NCBI RefSeq assembly: GCF_002368115.1
Contig: NZ_AP018316.1
Location: 3,882,341-3,945,514, forward strand
From: Dolichospermum compactum NIES-806
Lineage (GTDB): Bacteria > Cyanobacteriota > Cyanobacteriia > Cyanobacteriales > Nostocaceae
Length of the DNA stretch: 63,174 nt
Reading direction: 5' to 3'
Below the pieces are notes generated by a model that was not told where the DNA came from, made no database searches, and worked only from the letters and a program-made list of their open reading frames with translations. The position numbers and the translations under genes were made by a program. Shown piece after piece: positions 15,751 to 25,220 of the stretch (position 1 is its first letter; the number at the start of each line of letters is the position of its first letter).

Positions 15751-18642
15751 TTATTTTAAAAGTTTTTGGATGGAGATAGCCAGTTCTTTAAGTTTAACTG
15801 GTTTGGTTAAATAATCATTTGCTCCTGCTTCTAGAGTGCGATCGCGATCGCCGGTCATGGCTAATGCTGTCAGGGCAATTATCGGTGTATCAATTAAGTT
15901 AGCATCGAGGCGAATCTGTCTCATAGCTTCGATACCATCCATTTTCGGCATTTGAATATCCATGAGAATTAAATCTGGCTGATGAGTTTGTGTCATGTCA
16001 ATGGCTTCTTGACCATCCCTTGCTACCACAACGCGATAGCCTCTAGCTTCGAGGTAACTAAAAAACGTAATAATATTGGCTTCGTTATCTTCTGCCAGTA
16101 AAATTAGTGGGGTTTGGTTTGCTACTGTTGTATCGTCTGAGGTATCTATTGTTGAACTAGCAGTTGATTGATAATTGACCATAATTTCCGATGCGGAACA
16201 ACAGGGTAGTTCGACGGTAAAACAACTACCTACACCCAGTGCGCTGGTTAATCCCACATTACCGTCATGTAATTCGACAATTCGCTTCACCAATGTTAGT
16301 CCTAAACCTGTACCTGAATATTGGCGATTTAAGGCGCTATCTATTTGAATAAAGGGCCGAAATAGTTTATGGATATTTTCTGGAGCGATGCCGATGCCTG
16401 TATCAGTAACTGCAATTTGTAGGCCAGGTTTGAGACTAGAATCATTGATATTCAAGGTAACTTGAGTAACTTCTACGGTAATCTGTCCTCCTTCTGGAGT
16501 AAATTTCACGGCATTATTGAGCAGATTAATTAATACCTGACGAATCCGTCTTTCATCTACCAATAGGTTAGGTAGATTTTCTTCAACATTGATATGTATC
16601 TGAATATTTTTCTTCAGTGCTTGTTGTTTAACAAATGCTACGCTGGATTGGCACAGATGATTGACAGAAATTGCTGTTAAGTCCAGTTCGATTTGTCCGG
16701 CTTCAATTTTGGTTACATCGAGGATGTCGTTTATCAATTCCAGGAGATGATTACCACTACGTTCAATGGTCTTTAAGGCTTTCAGTTGGCGTTCATTGAC
16801 TGTACCAATGATATTATCTTGCAGCACTTCAGTGAGTCCTAAAATGGCGTTGAGGGGGGTGCGGAGTTCGTGACTCATGTTGGCCAAGAATTCGTCTTTG
16901 AGGCGGGTGGCACGGGCTAATTCTTCGTTGGAGATGGCGAGTTTTTGATTAGTTTCAGTGAGTTTTGCTTCTGTTTGCAAACGTTCGGCTAATTCTGTCT
17001 GTAACTGGTCGAAAAGATTAGCTTGTTGAATAGCGATCGCTAATTGGTTGGCAATTTGTTGAAGAAGTTGGGCTTCGGAGTCTTTCCAGACTCGTTGTTC
17101 TAGGCAAGCATGAACGACTAAAACTCCCCAAAGTCTGTTGTTTTTATCAGTGGCAATCCAGCGATTGTTGTCTCCATCTCGTACTTCTTGTAAAATGGGG
17201 GCGACGATTTTGGATTGGATTTGACCTTCCAGGGAATATTCTGCGAGGCAATCTGTCCAAATATCTTTCATGACATCGGCGACGATGCGGGGCTGTCCTT
17301 GCCAGTAGTAATCAAGAATTTCTGGAGACCATATTTCATCATCCCAATGGCGGTCTTTGAGTGACACTAAGCAACGGCGATACATTTCCACTTGGTTTTG
17401 CGAAAAACAAGCATCTTTGGTTTGTCTGCCGATCAGAGATAGGGAGGAATTTGTGGATTCGGCAACTGTAATGACTTCCCCATTACTATTTAATCGCCAA
17501 ATATTCACGCGATCGCAACCCAATAATGACCGCACCTGGGTAACTGTTGTCTCCAGAATGGTTTGTAAACTCAGGGATGAGCGGATTTGGGTGGCGATGG
17601 TTGTCACCAATTTTTGCTGCTCTATCTTGGTTTGGAAAGCGATCGTCCGGGCTGCAACTTCTTTTTCTAGTTCAATGGCACGGTTTTCTAGGAATTTAAT
17701 TTTTTCGGCTTTTAACCGCAATATTTTCTCTTCTAATACTTCTGCCAGTCTGTATAATTCTAAGGGCTTCAGGGCTTGGAGGAGATTAGTTTGGGTGACA
17801 ATTCCTAATAATTCTCCCTGTGATCCTGTGACGGCTAATCTACGGATTAAGCGTTGTTCCATGATCTGCTGTACTGCCCATAGGGAATCCTCTGGCGTGA
17901 CGTAGAAAATCGGTGTACTCATCACTGCATCGGCTAAACAGGTTTCTAGGTGCAAGCCTAATGCCTGAAATTGGACAATATCCCGCTCGGTAATCATTCC
18001 CACGGGAATTTGCAGAGATTGAGCCTGAATGTCACTATTTTGCACAATTATTACCGAACTTACCCGATTTTCCGCCATGAGTTGGGCGATCGCTAACATG
18101 GAACTATCTGGTGCGGCACAAATTACATGATTTGTCATCACCTCTGAGACTGTCCGTAACCGTAACAGGTCTATAGGACGAGAGGTTTGTCGTAAACTTT
18201 CATGAGTCACCAATCCCACGACCTGATCTTGCTCATCCAGAACGGGTATTTGCCGTGTATGATACTGTTGAAGTAGATTTATCGCCGCAAATAAATCGCT
18301 AAATTCTGACTCGTACAGGGTGACAACCGGAAATGCCATTACCTCTTTGATGGCTAAATTCTCTAGATGACGTTGCTGGGCGCTCAATCGCACTATATCT
18401 CTTTCTGTTAAAATTCCCACCAATTGCCCAGCTTCTACTACTAATACGCAGCTTGATCTTGCTTCTAAATGCAGTTCTTCTGGTTGTCCATCAGTTGTTT
18501 TAGTTGTATTACAGATAACTCTCACGCCACTCATTTGTGTGATCGCTCCCATCACTGTAGTCTCCGGTGTAACTATCAGTGGATCACGGATAATGGCAGA
18601 ATGCAATTCTGATGGAGTCATTTCTGTGGAGAACTTGAGCAT
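15751..18642 (-). CDS. hybrid histidine kinase, CBS4-GAF-HisKA-HATPase-REC
   Basis: A 963-residue soluble sensor with no membrane helix. Residues 8-290 hold four CBS domains (typical end motifs GILTERDIV, GLVTHESLR, GMITERDIV, GIVTQTNLL), which usually bind adenosyl ligands. After a coiled coil (295-345) comes a GAF domain with SLLGCDRVNIWRL, to about 545. The HisKA box has the phospho-acceptor His in ANMSHELRTPLNAIL near residue 594. HATPase motifs are NLLNNAVKFTPEGG, DTGIGI and GTGLGLTLVKRI. The C-terminal receiver has LAEDNEAN and the phospho-acceptor Asp in LILMDIQMPKMDG. No partner regulator is adjacent. Confidence 0.93.
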   Translation of the reverse strand: MLKFSTEMTPSELHSAIIRDPLIVTPETTVMGAITQMSGVRVICNTTKTTDGQPEELHLEARSSCVLVVEAGQLVGILTERDIVRLSAQQRHLENLAIKEVMAFPVVTLYESEFSDLFAAINLLQQYHTRQIPVLDEQDQVVGLVTHESLRQTSRPIDLLRLRTVSEVMTNHVICAAPDSSMLAIAQLMAENRVSSVIIVQNSDIQAQSLQIPVGMITERDIVQFQALGLHLETCLADAVMSTPIFYVTPEDSLWAVQQIMEQRLIRRLAVTGSQGELLGIVTQTNLLQALKPLELYRLAEVLEEKILRLKAEKIKFLENRAIELEKEVAARTIAFQTKIEQQKLVTTIATQIRSSLSLQTILETTVTQVRSLLGCDRVNIWRLNSNGEVITVAESTNSSLSLIGRQTKDACFSQNQVEMYRRCLVSLKDRHWDDEIWSPEILDYYWQGQPRIVADVMKDIWTDCLAEYSLEGQIQSKIVAPILQEVRDGDNNRWIATDKNNRLWGVLVVHACLEQRVWKDSEAQLLQQIANQLAIAIQQANLFDQLQTELAERLQTEAKLTETNQKLAISNEELARATRLKDEFLANMSHELRTPLNAILGLTEVLQDNIIGTVNERQLKALKTIERSGNHLLELINDILDVTKIEAGQIELDLTAISVNHLCQSSVAFVKQQALKKNIQIHINVEENLPNLLVDERRIRQVLINLLNNAVKFTPEGGQITVEVTQVTLNINDSSLKPGLQIAVTDTGIGIAPENIHKLFRPFIQIDSALNRQYSGTGLGLTLVKRIVELHDGNVGLTSALGVGSCFTVELPCCSASEIMVNYQSTASSTIDTSDDTTVANQTPLILLAEDNEANIITFFSYLEARGYRVVVARDGQEAIDMTQTHQPDLILMDIQMPKMDGIEAMRQIRLDANLIDTPIIALTALAMTGDRDRTLEAGANDYLTKPVKLKELAISIQKLLK

Positions 18643-18801
18643 TGGTCTGGTAGTATTTAAACGTGAAAGAGTAACTTCAAGAACTTAGCTGAATATGTTT
18701 TTTCTTATATCAGAGTATTCTATACACAATATTTGATTGGCTTTAAAAATATTCAATATTGATAATTGGACAAGGTATTGCTGTATGTAAGTATATTAGA
18801 T

Positions 18802-18826
18802 TCCCGACTCCGCAACGAAGCCGGGA
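18802..18826 (-). terminator. hairpin after the invertase gene
   Basis: TCCCGGCTTCG-TTG-CGGAGTCGGGA (minus strand) forms an 11-bp stem with two G-T wobbles, seven bases after the invertase stop. It lacks a following T-run, so it may be a weak terminator, a 3' stabiliser or a repeat copy. Confidence 0.45.
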
Positions 18827-18832
18827 TGACAA

Positions 18833-20281
18833 TTAAAGATTTATGTAAGGATCTATATTGCCAACTTCAAATTCACAAGCTCTAGAAACCACATCTGGAG
18901 GTAACTTATCAAAACTAATTAATGGTAAATAATCAGGATTATCTATAAGTTCCAAAGCCAATAAATAACCAGCAATTGTCCAAGTTTGATACTTCCTAGC
19001 TTGTTTACCAATTAATCTCCCTTTTTTCCCATCATAATACTCTGGCCATTCATCCTCCGATAATCTGACTTTAGCAATGGCAATTGCTTTTTCTGCCAAC
19101 TGTGGTTTTTTGGTTTTCACCGCCGCTGCTGCTAACATCCACATTAAAACAGGCCAGCTACCAGCATTATGATATGACCAAGGTATATTTTTCGGGTCAC
19201 ATCCTGTCACAACTCGATATTCTTCACCTTGTAAAGCCGGATAACAGATTTTAACAGGCATATCTCCGACTAAATCTTCCCATCGTTTTTCAATCAGATT
19301 CATAATTGCTTGGGACTGTTCCTCTGTAGAAAGATCAGAAATCACAGCCATCAAATTTCCCAGGGTGAAGAACCGAGTATCCATTTGTGATGGTCCGACA
19401 TTTCCCGCAAAATAACCACCTTTTTTTGGTAGCCATTTATCTAACTCATAATAAGGTAAAGAATCGGCATAAATATTGAAAAGATTAACCGCCGTTTTTC
19501 CGTATTCCTCACCTTTAAAGCGATAAATTGCATTCAGACGATTAATATCTATCCAGTAATGCTGACGAATATGCCCACATAATAAAGGTAAGCGGTTATC
19601 AATTGCTTCTACAATATCCTCATTACCTTTACAAATTAGCAGTTCTCTGGCTGCACGTAAAGCGGCAAAAAACAGCACTTGAATTTCTAAAGGATGACCA
19701 TAAATTCCCATGCGTCTGTCTATCATACAAGCGCCATCAGGAACTAATAGCGTCGGGTACATATCAAACCGATTAGCTAAACAGATGTCCATAATTAACC
19801 TAATTCCTGTTTGGAATTCTGGTTGATAAGCAAGAGAAGGATCTTTAGTAGCAACTACATAAGCACGTAATAAAATTAACCACCATAAACAAGAATCTAC
19901 AGGTGTGACTCTAGCGATCGCGTGTTCACCAAAATCAGCTTCTAGAAATTCTTCCCCATTGGCAGAAACAACTTTAAAACTGGCTGGAATTAATCCTCTA
20001 CCGGGTTTATAGGCATCTAATGCCTTTTCTTTGGGTTGTAACTTTAATGTTTCTTCTAGGAAATTCTTGACAATATCTGTTCTGCCTTTAATCAGAAAAA
20101 TTAACGCCGAGGAAACAAAATCCCGGATAAAACATTGGTCATAATTTAATGCTTCGACGGATGAATCATAAGCCGCTACAGTACCAACTGGCTGACCTTT
20201 GTAGTAGAGAATTGAATTCTCTAATGCCTGCCATGCTTCATTTTCTATATTTTTACTTGTCTCTAATTTGTTTAGTTGCAT
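18833..20281 (-). CDS. alkaline/neutral invertase (glycoside hydrolase family 100)
   Basis: The 482-residue enzyme hydrolyses sucrose to glucose and fructose in the cytosol. GH100 landmarks are SVEALNYDQCFIRDFVSSAL near residue 45 (catalytic Asp region), DFGEHAIARVTPVDSCLWWL near 145 and IPWSYHNAGSWPVLMWML near 365. No signal peptide is present. In Anabaena one neutral invertase, InvB, is needed to use sucrose in heterocysts; whether this is InvA or InvB cannot be told from the sequence alone, so no symbol is given. Confidence 0.92.
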   Translation of the reverse strand: MQLNKLETSKNIENEAWQALENSILYYKGQPVGTVAAYDSSVEALNYDQCFIRDFVSSALIFLIKGRTDIVKNFLEETLKLQPKEKALDAYKPGRGLIPASFKVVSANGEEFLEADFGEHAIARVTPVDSCLWWLILLRAYVVATKDPSLAYQPEFQTGIRLIMDICLANRFDMYPTLLVPDGACMIDRRMGIYGHPLEIQVLFFAALRAARELLICKGNEDIVEAIDNRLPLLCGHIRQHYWIDINRLNAIYRFKGEEYGKTAVNLFNIYADSLPYYELDKWLPKKGGYFAGNVGPSQMDTRFFTLGNLMAVISDLSTEEQSQAIMNLIEKRWEDLVGDMPVKICYPALQGEEYRVVTGCDPKNIPWSYHNAGSWPVLMWMLAAAAVKTKKPQLAEKAIAIAKVRLSEDEWPEYYDGKKGRLIGKQARKYQTWTIAGYLLALELIDNPDYLPLISFDKLPPDVVSRACEFEVGNIDPYINL

Positions 20282-20836
20282 TACCAGACTAACTCCATTT
20301 AGATAGTATATTTGTTGGGAGTAGATGCACCTTTAATTATTCTCTAATGCCATTTTCATCATAACTTTGAAATAGCAAATATCAATTCATTCAAAATACT
20401 AAATGTCAGTAAAGACCAAAATTAAACTCAATACCTTTGCCTAACTTAAAAAAGCCTGGATTCTTAGGTTGGTTAAGAGTCATAATCCAATAAATGCGTT
20501 GGGTTACACTGTCACTTAACCCAATCTATAAGAAATGGCAAAGGTATTGTAAACTGCATCATATTTAACAGTTTCTTGAATTTCTAGAAACGTGGATTCT
20601 TTTGTATGTAGAACCACTTAAATGTAGTATATCTACTTAATTAACGATTGGCTATTGCGATGACAAAATAAATTATTCCCCTACAACTTAACAAGTTATA
20701 ACGTTTTTTCAGAATATGCAATATCAACAGCTAAAAAAATTGGGGGATTAATACTGATTAAGGGATATATATTTTACCAGCCCTTCCTAAGTTGCAACTT
20801 TTGATATCCTTGATTAAGTACACAGGCAAAATTAAT

Positions 20837-21038
20837 AGGACTTACGCACGCTCACTAATTTACCATGATATGAATGAAGGAAATTGCGTCGTTTTCGGCT
20901 TTGGGAATAACTTATTGAGTAGGGTGCGTCAGATAGAGGGAATCTGTTTTTTTTTGTCAAAATATCGTGTCTGACGCACCCTACAAAGGATAAAATTTAC
21001 GTTACATATTTTGGAAATCTTGTCAATGCGTAAATCCT
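20837..21038. mobile_element. 202-bp MITE-like element related to the IS at 4.8 kb
   Basis: The ends are AGGACTTACGCA (20837) and TGCGTAAATCCT (ending 21038), one mismatch from a perfect inverted repeat and sharing the terminal sequence of the 4803-5439 IS. A perfect 7-bp direct repeat AATTAAT flanks it (20830-20836, 21039-21045). A second perfect 15-bp palindrome lies inside: GTAGGGTGCGTCAGA (20919) and its complement (20970-20984). Confidence 0.75.
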
Positions 21039-21053
21039 AATTAATTATATAAA

Positions 21054-21125
21054 AGATTTGGATTTAATGTAGGGGTAGCGCCCCCGTGCCTACCCGTTGG
21101 GGCAACCACGGGGGGTTTGCCCCTA
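21054..21125 (+). repeat. dispersed GC-rich repeat, copy 1
   Basis: GATTTGGATTTAATGTAGGG, GTAGCGCCCCCGTGCCTACC and GGCAACCACGGGGGGTTTGC follow one another in a 72-bp unit. An inverted copy, with about 13 extra bases in its middle, lies at 29302-29382. Confidence 0.7.
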
Positions 21126-21243
21126 CAAGATTCTGGTTTCTCAGAACTGACAACTAAACAATTACCCCAATAAAGTTAAGATTCTAGTATCTGTCAATGA
21201 AAATTTTTTAAGCTTTATAGTCAGCGGCAACGGTAAACACACT

Positions 21244-22314
21244 ATGTATGATATCCTAGATTCCCACGCAGTCCTAGAAGTGTTGCGACCAGTAGAAGAT
21301 CCAGAACTTCGCAAAAGTCTGGTAGAATTAAATATGATTCGCAACGTCAAAATTGACGGTGGCAAGGTTAGTTTCACTTTGGTGTTGACCACTCCGGCTT
21401 GTCCTTTACGGGAGTTTATTGTCGAAGATTGTCAAAAAGCTGTGAAAAAACTCTCTGGGGTAACAGATGTGAGTATAGAAGTAACAGCGGAAACACCCCA
21501 GCAAAAAGGCTTACCAGACCGTAATGGCGTACCAGGGGTGAAAAATATTATTGCTGTTTCTAGCGGTAAAGGTGGTGTTGGTAAAAGCACCGTGGCTGTA
21601 AATATTGCCGTAGCTTTAGCACAAACTGGGGCAAAAGTCGGTTTATTAGATGCAGATATTTATGGACCTAATGATCCCACCATGTTGGGTTTGAGTGATT
21701 CCGAAATTAATGTCCGTTCTACAGAAGCAGGGGACATTCTCGAACCGGCTTTTAATCATGGTGTCAAGCTTGTTTCCATGGGCTTTTTGATTGATCGAGA
21801 TCAGCCAGTAATTTGGCGCGGTCCGATGCTGAATGGTGTAATTCGTCAATTCCTATATCAAGTGGAATGGGGAGAACTGGATTATTTAATTGTGGATATG
21901 CCCCCAGGAACTGGAGATGCTCAATTAACTTTAACCCAAGCTGTACCAATGGCAGGGGTAGTCATTGTCACTACACCACAAACTGTGGCTTTGTTGGATT
22001 CCCGAAAGGGGCTGCGGATGTTCCAGCAGTTAAATGTTCCAGTTTTGGGAATTGTGGAAAATATGAGCTATTTTATTCCCCCAGATCAACCGGATAAGCA
22101 ATATGACATTTTTGGTTCTGGTGGTGGTTCCAAAACAGCCGCAGAATTAGGAGTTCCCCTGTTAGGATGTGTACCGTTAGAAATTTCTACAAGAATTGGG
22201 GGTGATAGTGGTGTGCCGATAGTGATTGGTGAACCTAATTCAGCCGCTGCTAGAGCATTGAAGGCGATCGCTCTCACTGTAGCAGGTAAAGTTTCCGTTA
22301 ATGCTTTGACATAA
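21244..22314 (+). CDS. Mrp/ApbC-type iron-sulfur carrier P-loop ATPase
   Basis: The 356-residue protein has an N-terminal MIP18/DUF59 domain (residues 1-85, VLRPVEDPELRKSLVELNMI) and an ATPase domain with the deviant Walker A SSGKGGVGKSTVAVNIAVAL near residue 103. It also has the GLLDADIYGPNDPTMLG and IVDMPPGTGDAQLT motifs. Mrp/Nbp35 proteins carry Fe-S clusters to apoproteins in the cytosol. The expected C-terminal CxxC is reduced here: I see no CPxC near residues 270-275 (ENMSYFIPPDQPDKQY occupies the place), as in other cyanobacterial Mrp proteins I recall. Confidence 0.9.
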   Translation: MYDILDSHAVLEVLRPVEDPELRKSLVELNMIRNVKIDGGKVSFTLVLTTPACPLREFIVEDCQKAVKKLSGVTDVSIEVTAETPQQKGLPDRNGVPGVKNIIAVSSGKGGVGKSTVAVNIAVALAQTGAKVGLLDADIYGPNDPTMLGLSDSEINVRSTEAGDILEPAFNHGVKLVSMGFLIDRDQPVIWRGPMLNGVIRQFLYQVEWGELDYLIVDMPPGTGDAQLTLTQAVPMAGVVIVTTPQTVALLDSRKGLRMFQQLNVPVLGIVENMSYFIPPDQPDKQYDIFGSGGGSKTAAELGVPLLGCVPLEISTRIGGDSGVPIVIGEPNSAAARALKAIALTVAGKVSVNALT

Positions 22315-22320
22315 GTAAAA

Positions 22321-22437
22321 AAGGAGTCAGGAGTCAGGAGTTTAGAAGAAAGAAGAAGAAAGAAGCAAATTTCTCCCTTCCCCCCTGCCCCCTACTCCCC
22401 TACTCTCCTACTCCCCTGCCCAACTTCCTCCTCACAC
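22321..22437. repeat. GGAGTCA repeats, polypurine then polypyrimidine tract
   Basis: GGAGTCAGGAGTCAGGAG, then a pure purine run of GAAGAAAGAAG units to 22367, then about 65 bases of nearly pure pyrimidine (CTCCCTTCCCCCC and CCTACTCC units). The pyrimidine side abuts the rodA start, so rodA has no Shine-Dalgarno. Mirror-symmetric R/Y tracts like this can form intramolecular triplexes. Confidence 0.6.
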
Positions 22438-22438
22438 A

Positions 22439-23752
22439 ATGTTATTAAAACCTTTGTTCCCGAAAATGCGTTGGCAATCCTGGCTTAAACCCTGGCAACA
22501 AATGGATGGGCTACTATTTATCCTCCCCGTTGCTGTTAGTATGTTCGGGGGGCTAATGATTCTGAGTACAGAATTAAAGCAACCTGTAACTGACTGGTGG
22601 TGGCACTGGCTGATAGCGGCGATTGGTTCAACTATTGCCTTATTTTTAGCTCGTTGCCGTTATGAAAACTTAATGCAGTGGCATTGGTTCACCTACGGGC
22701 TGACCAACTTTAGTTTAATCGCTGTGATGCTCGCTGGTACTAGTGCCAAAGGCGCACAGCGTTGGATCAGTATTGCCGGTTTTAATGTCCAACCCTCAGA
22801 ATTTGCCAAAGTAGGGCTAATCATTACCTTAGCTGCATTGTTACATAAACAAACTGCTTCTACTATTGAGAGTGTTTTCCGTGTCTTGGCAATTACGGCT
22901 GTACCTTGGGCATTGGTATTTTTACAACCAGACTTGGCAACATCATTGGTATTTGGAGCAATATTTTTAGGAATGCTGTACTGGGCAAATGCTAACCCCT
23001 GCTGGTTAATACTCATGATTTCCCCGGTCATAGCAGCAATTCTATTTAGTATATCTTGGCCACTATCCACACCCATAGTCTTATCTAAAGAAATATCTTT
23101 GAGTATATTGGGTTTACTATGGGCAGTAGCGATGGGGATAGTTGGTTGGGTTAGTCTCCCCTGGAAGCGTTTTGGTATTGGTACTATCGTATCATTATGT
23201 CTCAATCTCCTCGGTGGCGAATTAGGCATTTTTGCCTGGAATCATGTGTTAAAGGAGTATCAAAAAAACCGACTTAGTGTATTTATTAACCCTGAACATG
23301 ATCCTCTTGGCTCTGGTTATCACCTGATTCAATCTCGCATTGCTATTGGTGCTGGTGAAGTTTGGGGTTGGGGTTTGTTTAAAGGTCCTATGACTCAACT
23401 CAATTTCGTTCCTGAACAGCACACAGATTTTATTTTCTCCGCTGTTGCTGAAGAATTTGGTCTGGTGGGGTGCTTAATCTTACTATCAGTTTTTTGCTTG
23501 ATTTGCTTTCGCCTGCTTCACGTAGCTCAAACAGCCAAAGATAACTTTGGTTCACTTTTAGCTATAGGTGTTTTATCTATGATTGTGTTTCAACTGATTG
23601 TGAATGTTGGTATGACAGTTGGTTTAGCACCAGTGGCGGGGATTCCCCTACCTTGGATGAGTTATGGACGTTCAGCAATGCTGACTAATTTTATTGCGAT
23701 CGGCATAGTAGAATCTGTAGCTAATTATCGTCAACGGCAAAAGTATTATTAA
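22439..23752 (+). CDS. rodA: RodA, SEDS-family peptidoglycan glycosyltransferase
   Basis: A 437-residue polytopic membrane protein (about ten helices) of the FtsW/RodA/SpoVE family. Signatures are AQRWISIAGFNVQPSEFAKV near residue 111, FLQPDLATSLVF near 161 (with the important Asp), and NPEHDPLGSGYHLIQSRIAI with GWGLFKGPMTQLNFVPEQHT near 285-325. The last block is GIPLPWMSYGRSAMLTNFIA; RodA/FtsW usually have a Gly-Gly-Ser here and this has Y-G-R-S. It polymerises lateral-wall peptidoglycan with a class B PBP. RodA is chosen over FtsW by length and motif feel. It follows mrp but is separated by the R/Y tract. Confidence 0.88.
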   Translation: MLLKPLFPKMRWQSWLKPWQQMDGLLFILPVAVSMFGGLMILSTELKQPVTDWWWHWLIAAIGSTIALFLARCRYENLMQWHWFTYGLTNFSLIAVMLAGTSAKGAQRWISIAGFNVQPSEFAKVGLIITLAALLHKQTASTIESVFRVLAITAVPWALVFLQPDLATSLVFGAIFLGMLYWANANPCWLILMISPVIAAILFSISWPLSTPIVLSKEISLSILGLLWAVAMGIVGWVSLPWKRFGIGTIVSLCLNLLGGELGIFAWNHVLKEYQKNRLSVFINPEHDPLGSGYHLIQSRIAIGAGEVWGWGLFKGPMTQLNFVPEQHTDFIFSAVAEEFGLVGCLILLSVFCLICFRLLHVAQTAKDNFGSLLAIGVLSMIVFQLIVNVGMTVGLAPVAGIPLPWMSYGRSAMLTNFIAIGIVESVANYRQRQKYY

Positions 23753-23755
23753 AGA

Positions 23756-23793
23756 GGAGTCAGGAGTTCGGAGTTCGGAGTTCGGAGGAAGAA
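23756..23793. repeat. GGAGTTC heptamer repeats
   Basis: Three GGAGTTC units in a row (from about 23764) between AGGAGTCA and GGAGGAAG. A similar motif appears inside the coding sequence of hglE. Confidence 0.6.
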
Positions 23794-23901
23794 ATTGAAC
23801 AATAGAGCCTGAAATTTCTCCCTTATTCCCTGTTCTCTATTCCCTGTTCCCTGTTCCCTAATAAGCATTAAGCTATTAATAGGAAACTATTGAGGGTAAA
23901 T

Positions 23902-24099
23902 ATGATGATACTGCCTGGAGTAACTGTTCGCGTCAAAAATCCCGCAGATACATATTATCGGTCTGAAGGACTTGTCCAACGAGTGAGTGATGGTAAAGTG
24001 GCTGTATTATTTGAAGGTGGTAATTGGGATAAAATAATTACTTTCCGCTTAACAGAATTAGAACCTGTTGAAACTACAGTTCCGAAAAAAGGGAAATAG
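23902..24099 (+). CDS. ndhS: NDH-1 subunit S
   Basis: A 65-residue soluble protein, MMILPGVTVRVKNPADTYYR then EGLVQRVSDGKVAVLFEGGN and WDKIITFRLTELE. This is the SH3-like NdhS fold of the ferredoxin-docking region of the photosynthetic NDH-1 complex, which drives cyclic electron flow. ATG 23902 (or 23905) is preferred to the upstream TTG 23890 because GAGGG lies five bases before it and other NdhS proteins start at the MILPG segment. It is apparently a single gene. Confidence 0.85.
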   Translation: MMILPGVTVRVKNPADTYYRSEGLVQRVSDGKVAVLFEGGNWDKIITFRLTELEPVETTVPKKGK

Positions 24100-24345
24100 T
24101 AATTTAGTCATTAGTCATTAGTCAGTGGTTATTGGTTATTTACTAAGATTATTGACTAATGGCAATTTAAAAAAATTCTGCAACTAAGCTGTTACGCATT
24201 TGCTTTTTTCCCAAAAGCCTTACTAGAAGGACTCTAGGCTGCCAAATATTAAATTTAGCTGGGTAACAGCTTACTGTGAATAATGCGACAGAATTAATTA
24301 CATAAATGATTTTGCTGTTCCCTGTTCCCTGTTCCTTAATTGCTT

Positions 24346-25002
24346 ATGCGTCTACCTTTACCACAGTTTGCTATTGAAAATCGCCATTCTCATCACTTTG
24401 CAGAGATAATTGAAACAACAACTACGGAATTTTTGGCTCAGTGTTTAGAACCAGAAGACTTGAGTTTTCCACCAATGCCACCTTTTGGGAGTTGGGTTTG
24501 TGCTGTGGATGAAGAATCTGGTAATCAAGTTTATGCTGTAGTTTATCATGCCACAACTATGCCTATTGATTCTGTACATCGGGCAGTTGCATTGGGATTA
24601 TCTTTAGAAGCTTTGCGTGAGGAACAACCCCAGATATTTTCTATGCTCAAAACTGAATTTCGAGCGGCGATTGTGGGATTTAAGGAAAAGTCTATAAATA
24701 TAGGTAATAACGGCAGAGTATATCAATACTTACCACCCCGTCCACCACAAATCCACCAAGCTGTTAATCACTGTCAAGCAGAAGAAATTATTCAGTTTAC
24801 GGAAGAATTAGATTTTTTACGAACATTACTTTTTATTAGTGGTGCGCCTGTAGATTCTTTAGCTGCCGCTGCTATTAGAGGAGTATATCAGTTACGAAAA
24901 ACTGATCGAGAATGGTTGATTAAAGCTGGAAGACATCTGAGTATGTTACTCAAAGATGATTATGATCGTTTGCGGTTTATTTTAAGCCAAATTCACCCCT
25001 AA
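24346..25002 (+). CDS. HAS-barrel domain protein
   Basis: About 218 residues. The N-terminal 95 residues read as a small beta barrel: MRLPLPQFAIENRHSHHFAE, then FPPMPPFGSWVCAVDEESGN and VYAVVYHATTMPIDSVHRAV. I recognise this as the HAS-barrel type, named from HerA helicases and ATP synthases. The rest is helical (EEIIQFTEELDFLRTLLFIS and a SLAAAAIRGVYQLRKTDREW block). No catalytic residue stands out. ATG 24346 is used instead of the TTG at 24340. Conserved in cyanobacteria as far as I recall; its role is unknown. Confidence 0.6.
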   Translation: MRLPLPQFAIENRHSHHFAEIIETTTTEFLAQCLEPEDLSFPPMPPFGSWVCAVDEESGNQVYAVVYHATTMPIDSVHRAVALGLSLEALREEQPQIFSMLKTEFRAAIVGFKEKSINIGNNGRVYQYLPPRPPQIHQAVNHCQAEEIIQFTEELDFLRTLLFISGAPVDSLAAAAIRGVYQLRKTDREWLIKAGRHLSMLLKDDYDRLRFILSQIHP

Positions 25003-25214
25003 CCCTTGGCGATTGTAGCTTCTATATTTTCTTCTGATTTTTGCATAATGGGCGCAGGCCCTGCGCCCCTACCTCCTAAAATCTGCTGTTTTTTTTGTGA
25101 GTGGTTCGAGATAACTGGGATTTTGATAATAAATTCAGAACCTTCTCCGGGAGTAGATACACAATAAATTTCACCACCATGTTTTTCTACTACGATTTGG
25201 TAGCTAATTGATAA
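24999..25214 (-). pseudogene. C-terminal relic of a histidine kinase
   Basis: The minus strand reads LSISYQIVVEKHGGEIYCVS then TPGEGSEFIIKIPV, which is the last part of a HATPase domain beginning inside the G2 box (normally GLGLSIS). The frame stays open through a GC-rich palindromic repeat (25050-25072) to a TAG at 24999-25001, overlapping the end of the HAS-barrel gene. Everything upstream of LSIS is gone; at 25215 the frame meets a stop and the DNA changes to another relic. Confidence 0.75.
25050..25072. repeat. GGGCGCAGG palindromic repeat
   Basis: GGGCGCAGGCCCTGCGCCCC followed by TAC: a near-perfect palindrome. A sister copy lies inside the hglE coding region at 48536-48558. Here too the insertion keeps the relic kinase frame open. 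Confidence 0.75.
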
Positions 25215-25220
25215 TCATTC

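Larger units (their letters stand above)
20282..21243. other. 962-bp repeat-rich gap between invertase and mrp
   Basis: No credible gene. It contains the invertase promoter side, a TTAGGTTGGTTAAG / CTTAACCCAATC inverted motif (about 20477-20524), an IS-derived small element at 20837-21038 and a GC-rich repeat at 21054-21125. A 60-codon frame at 20792 lies across the element and is not a gene. Confidence 0.6.
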
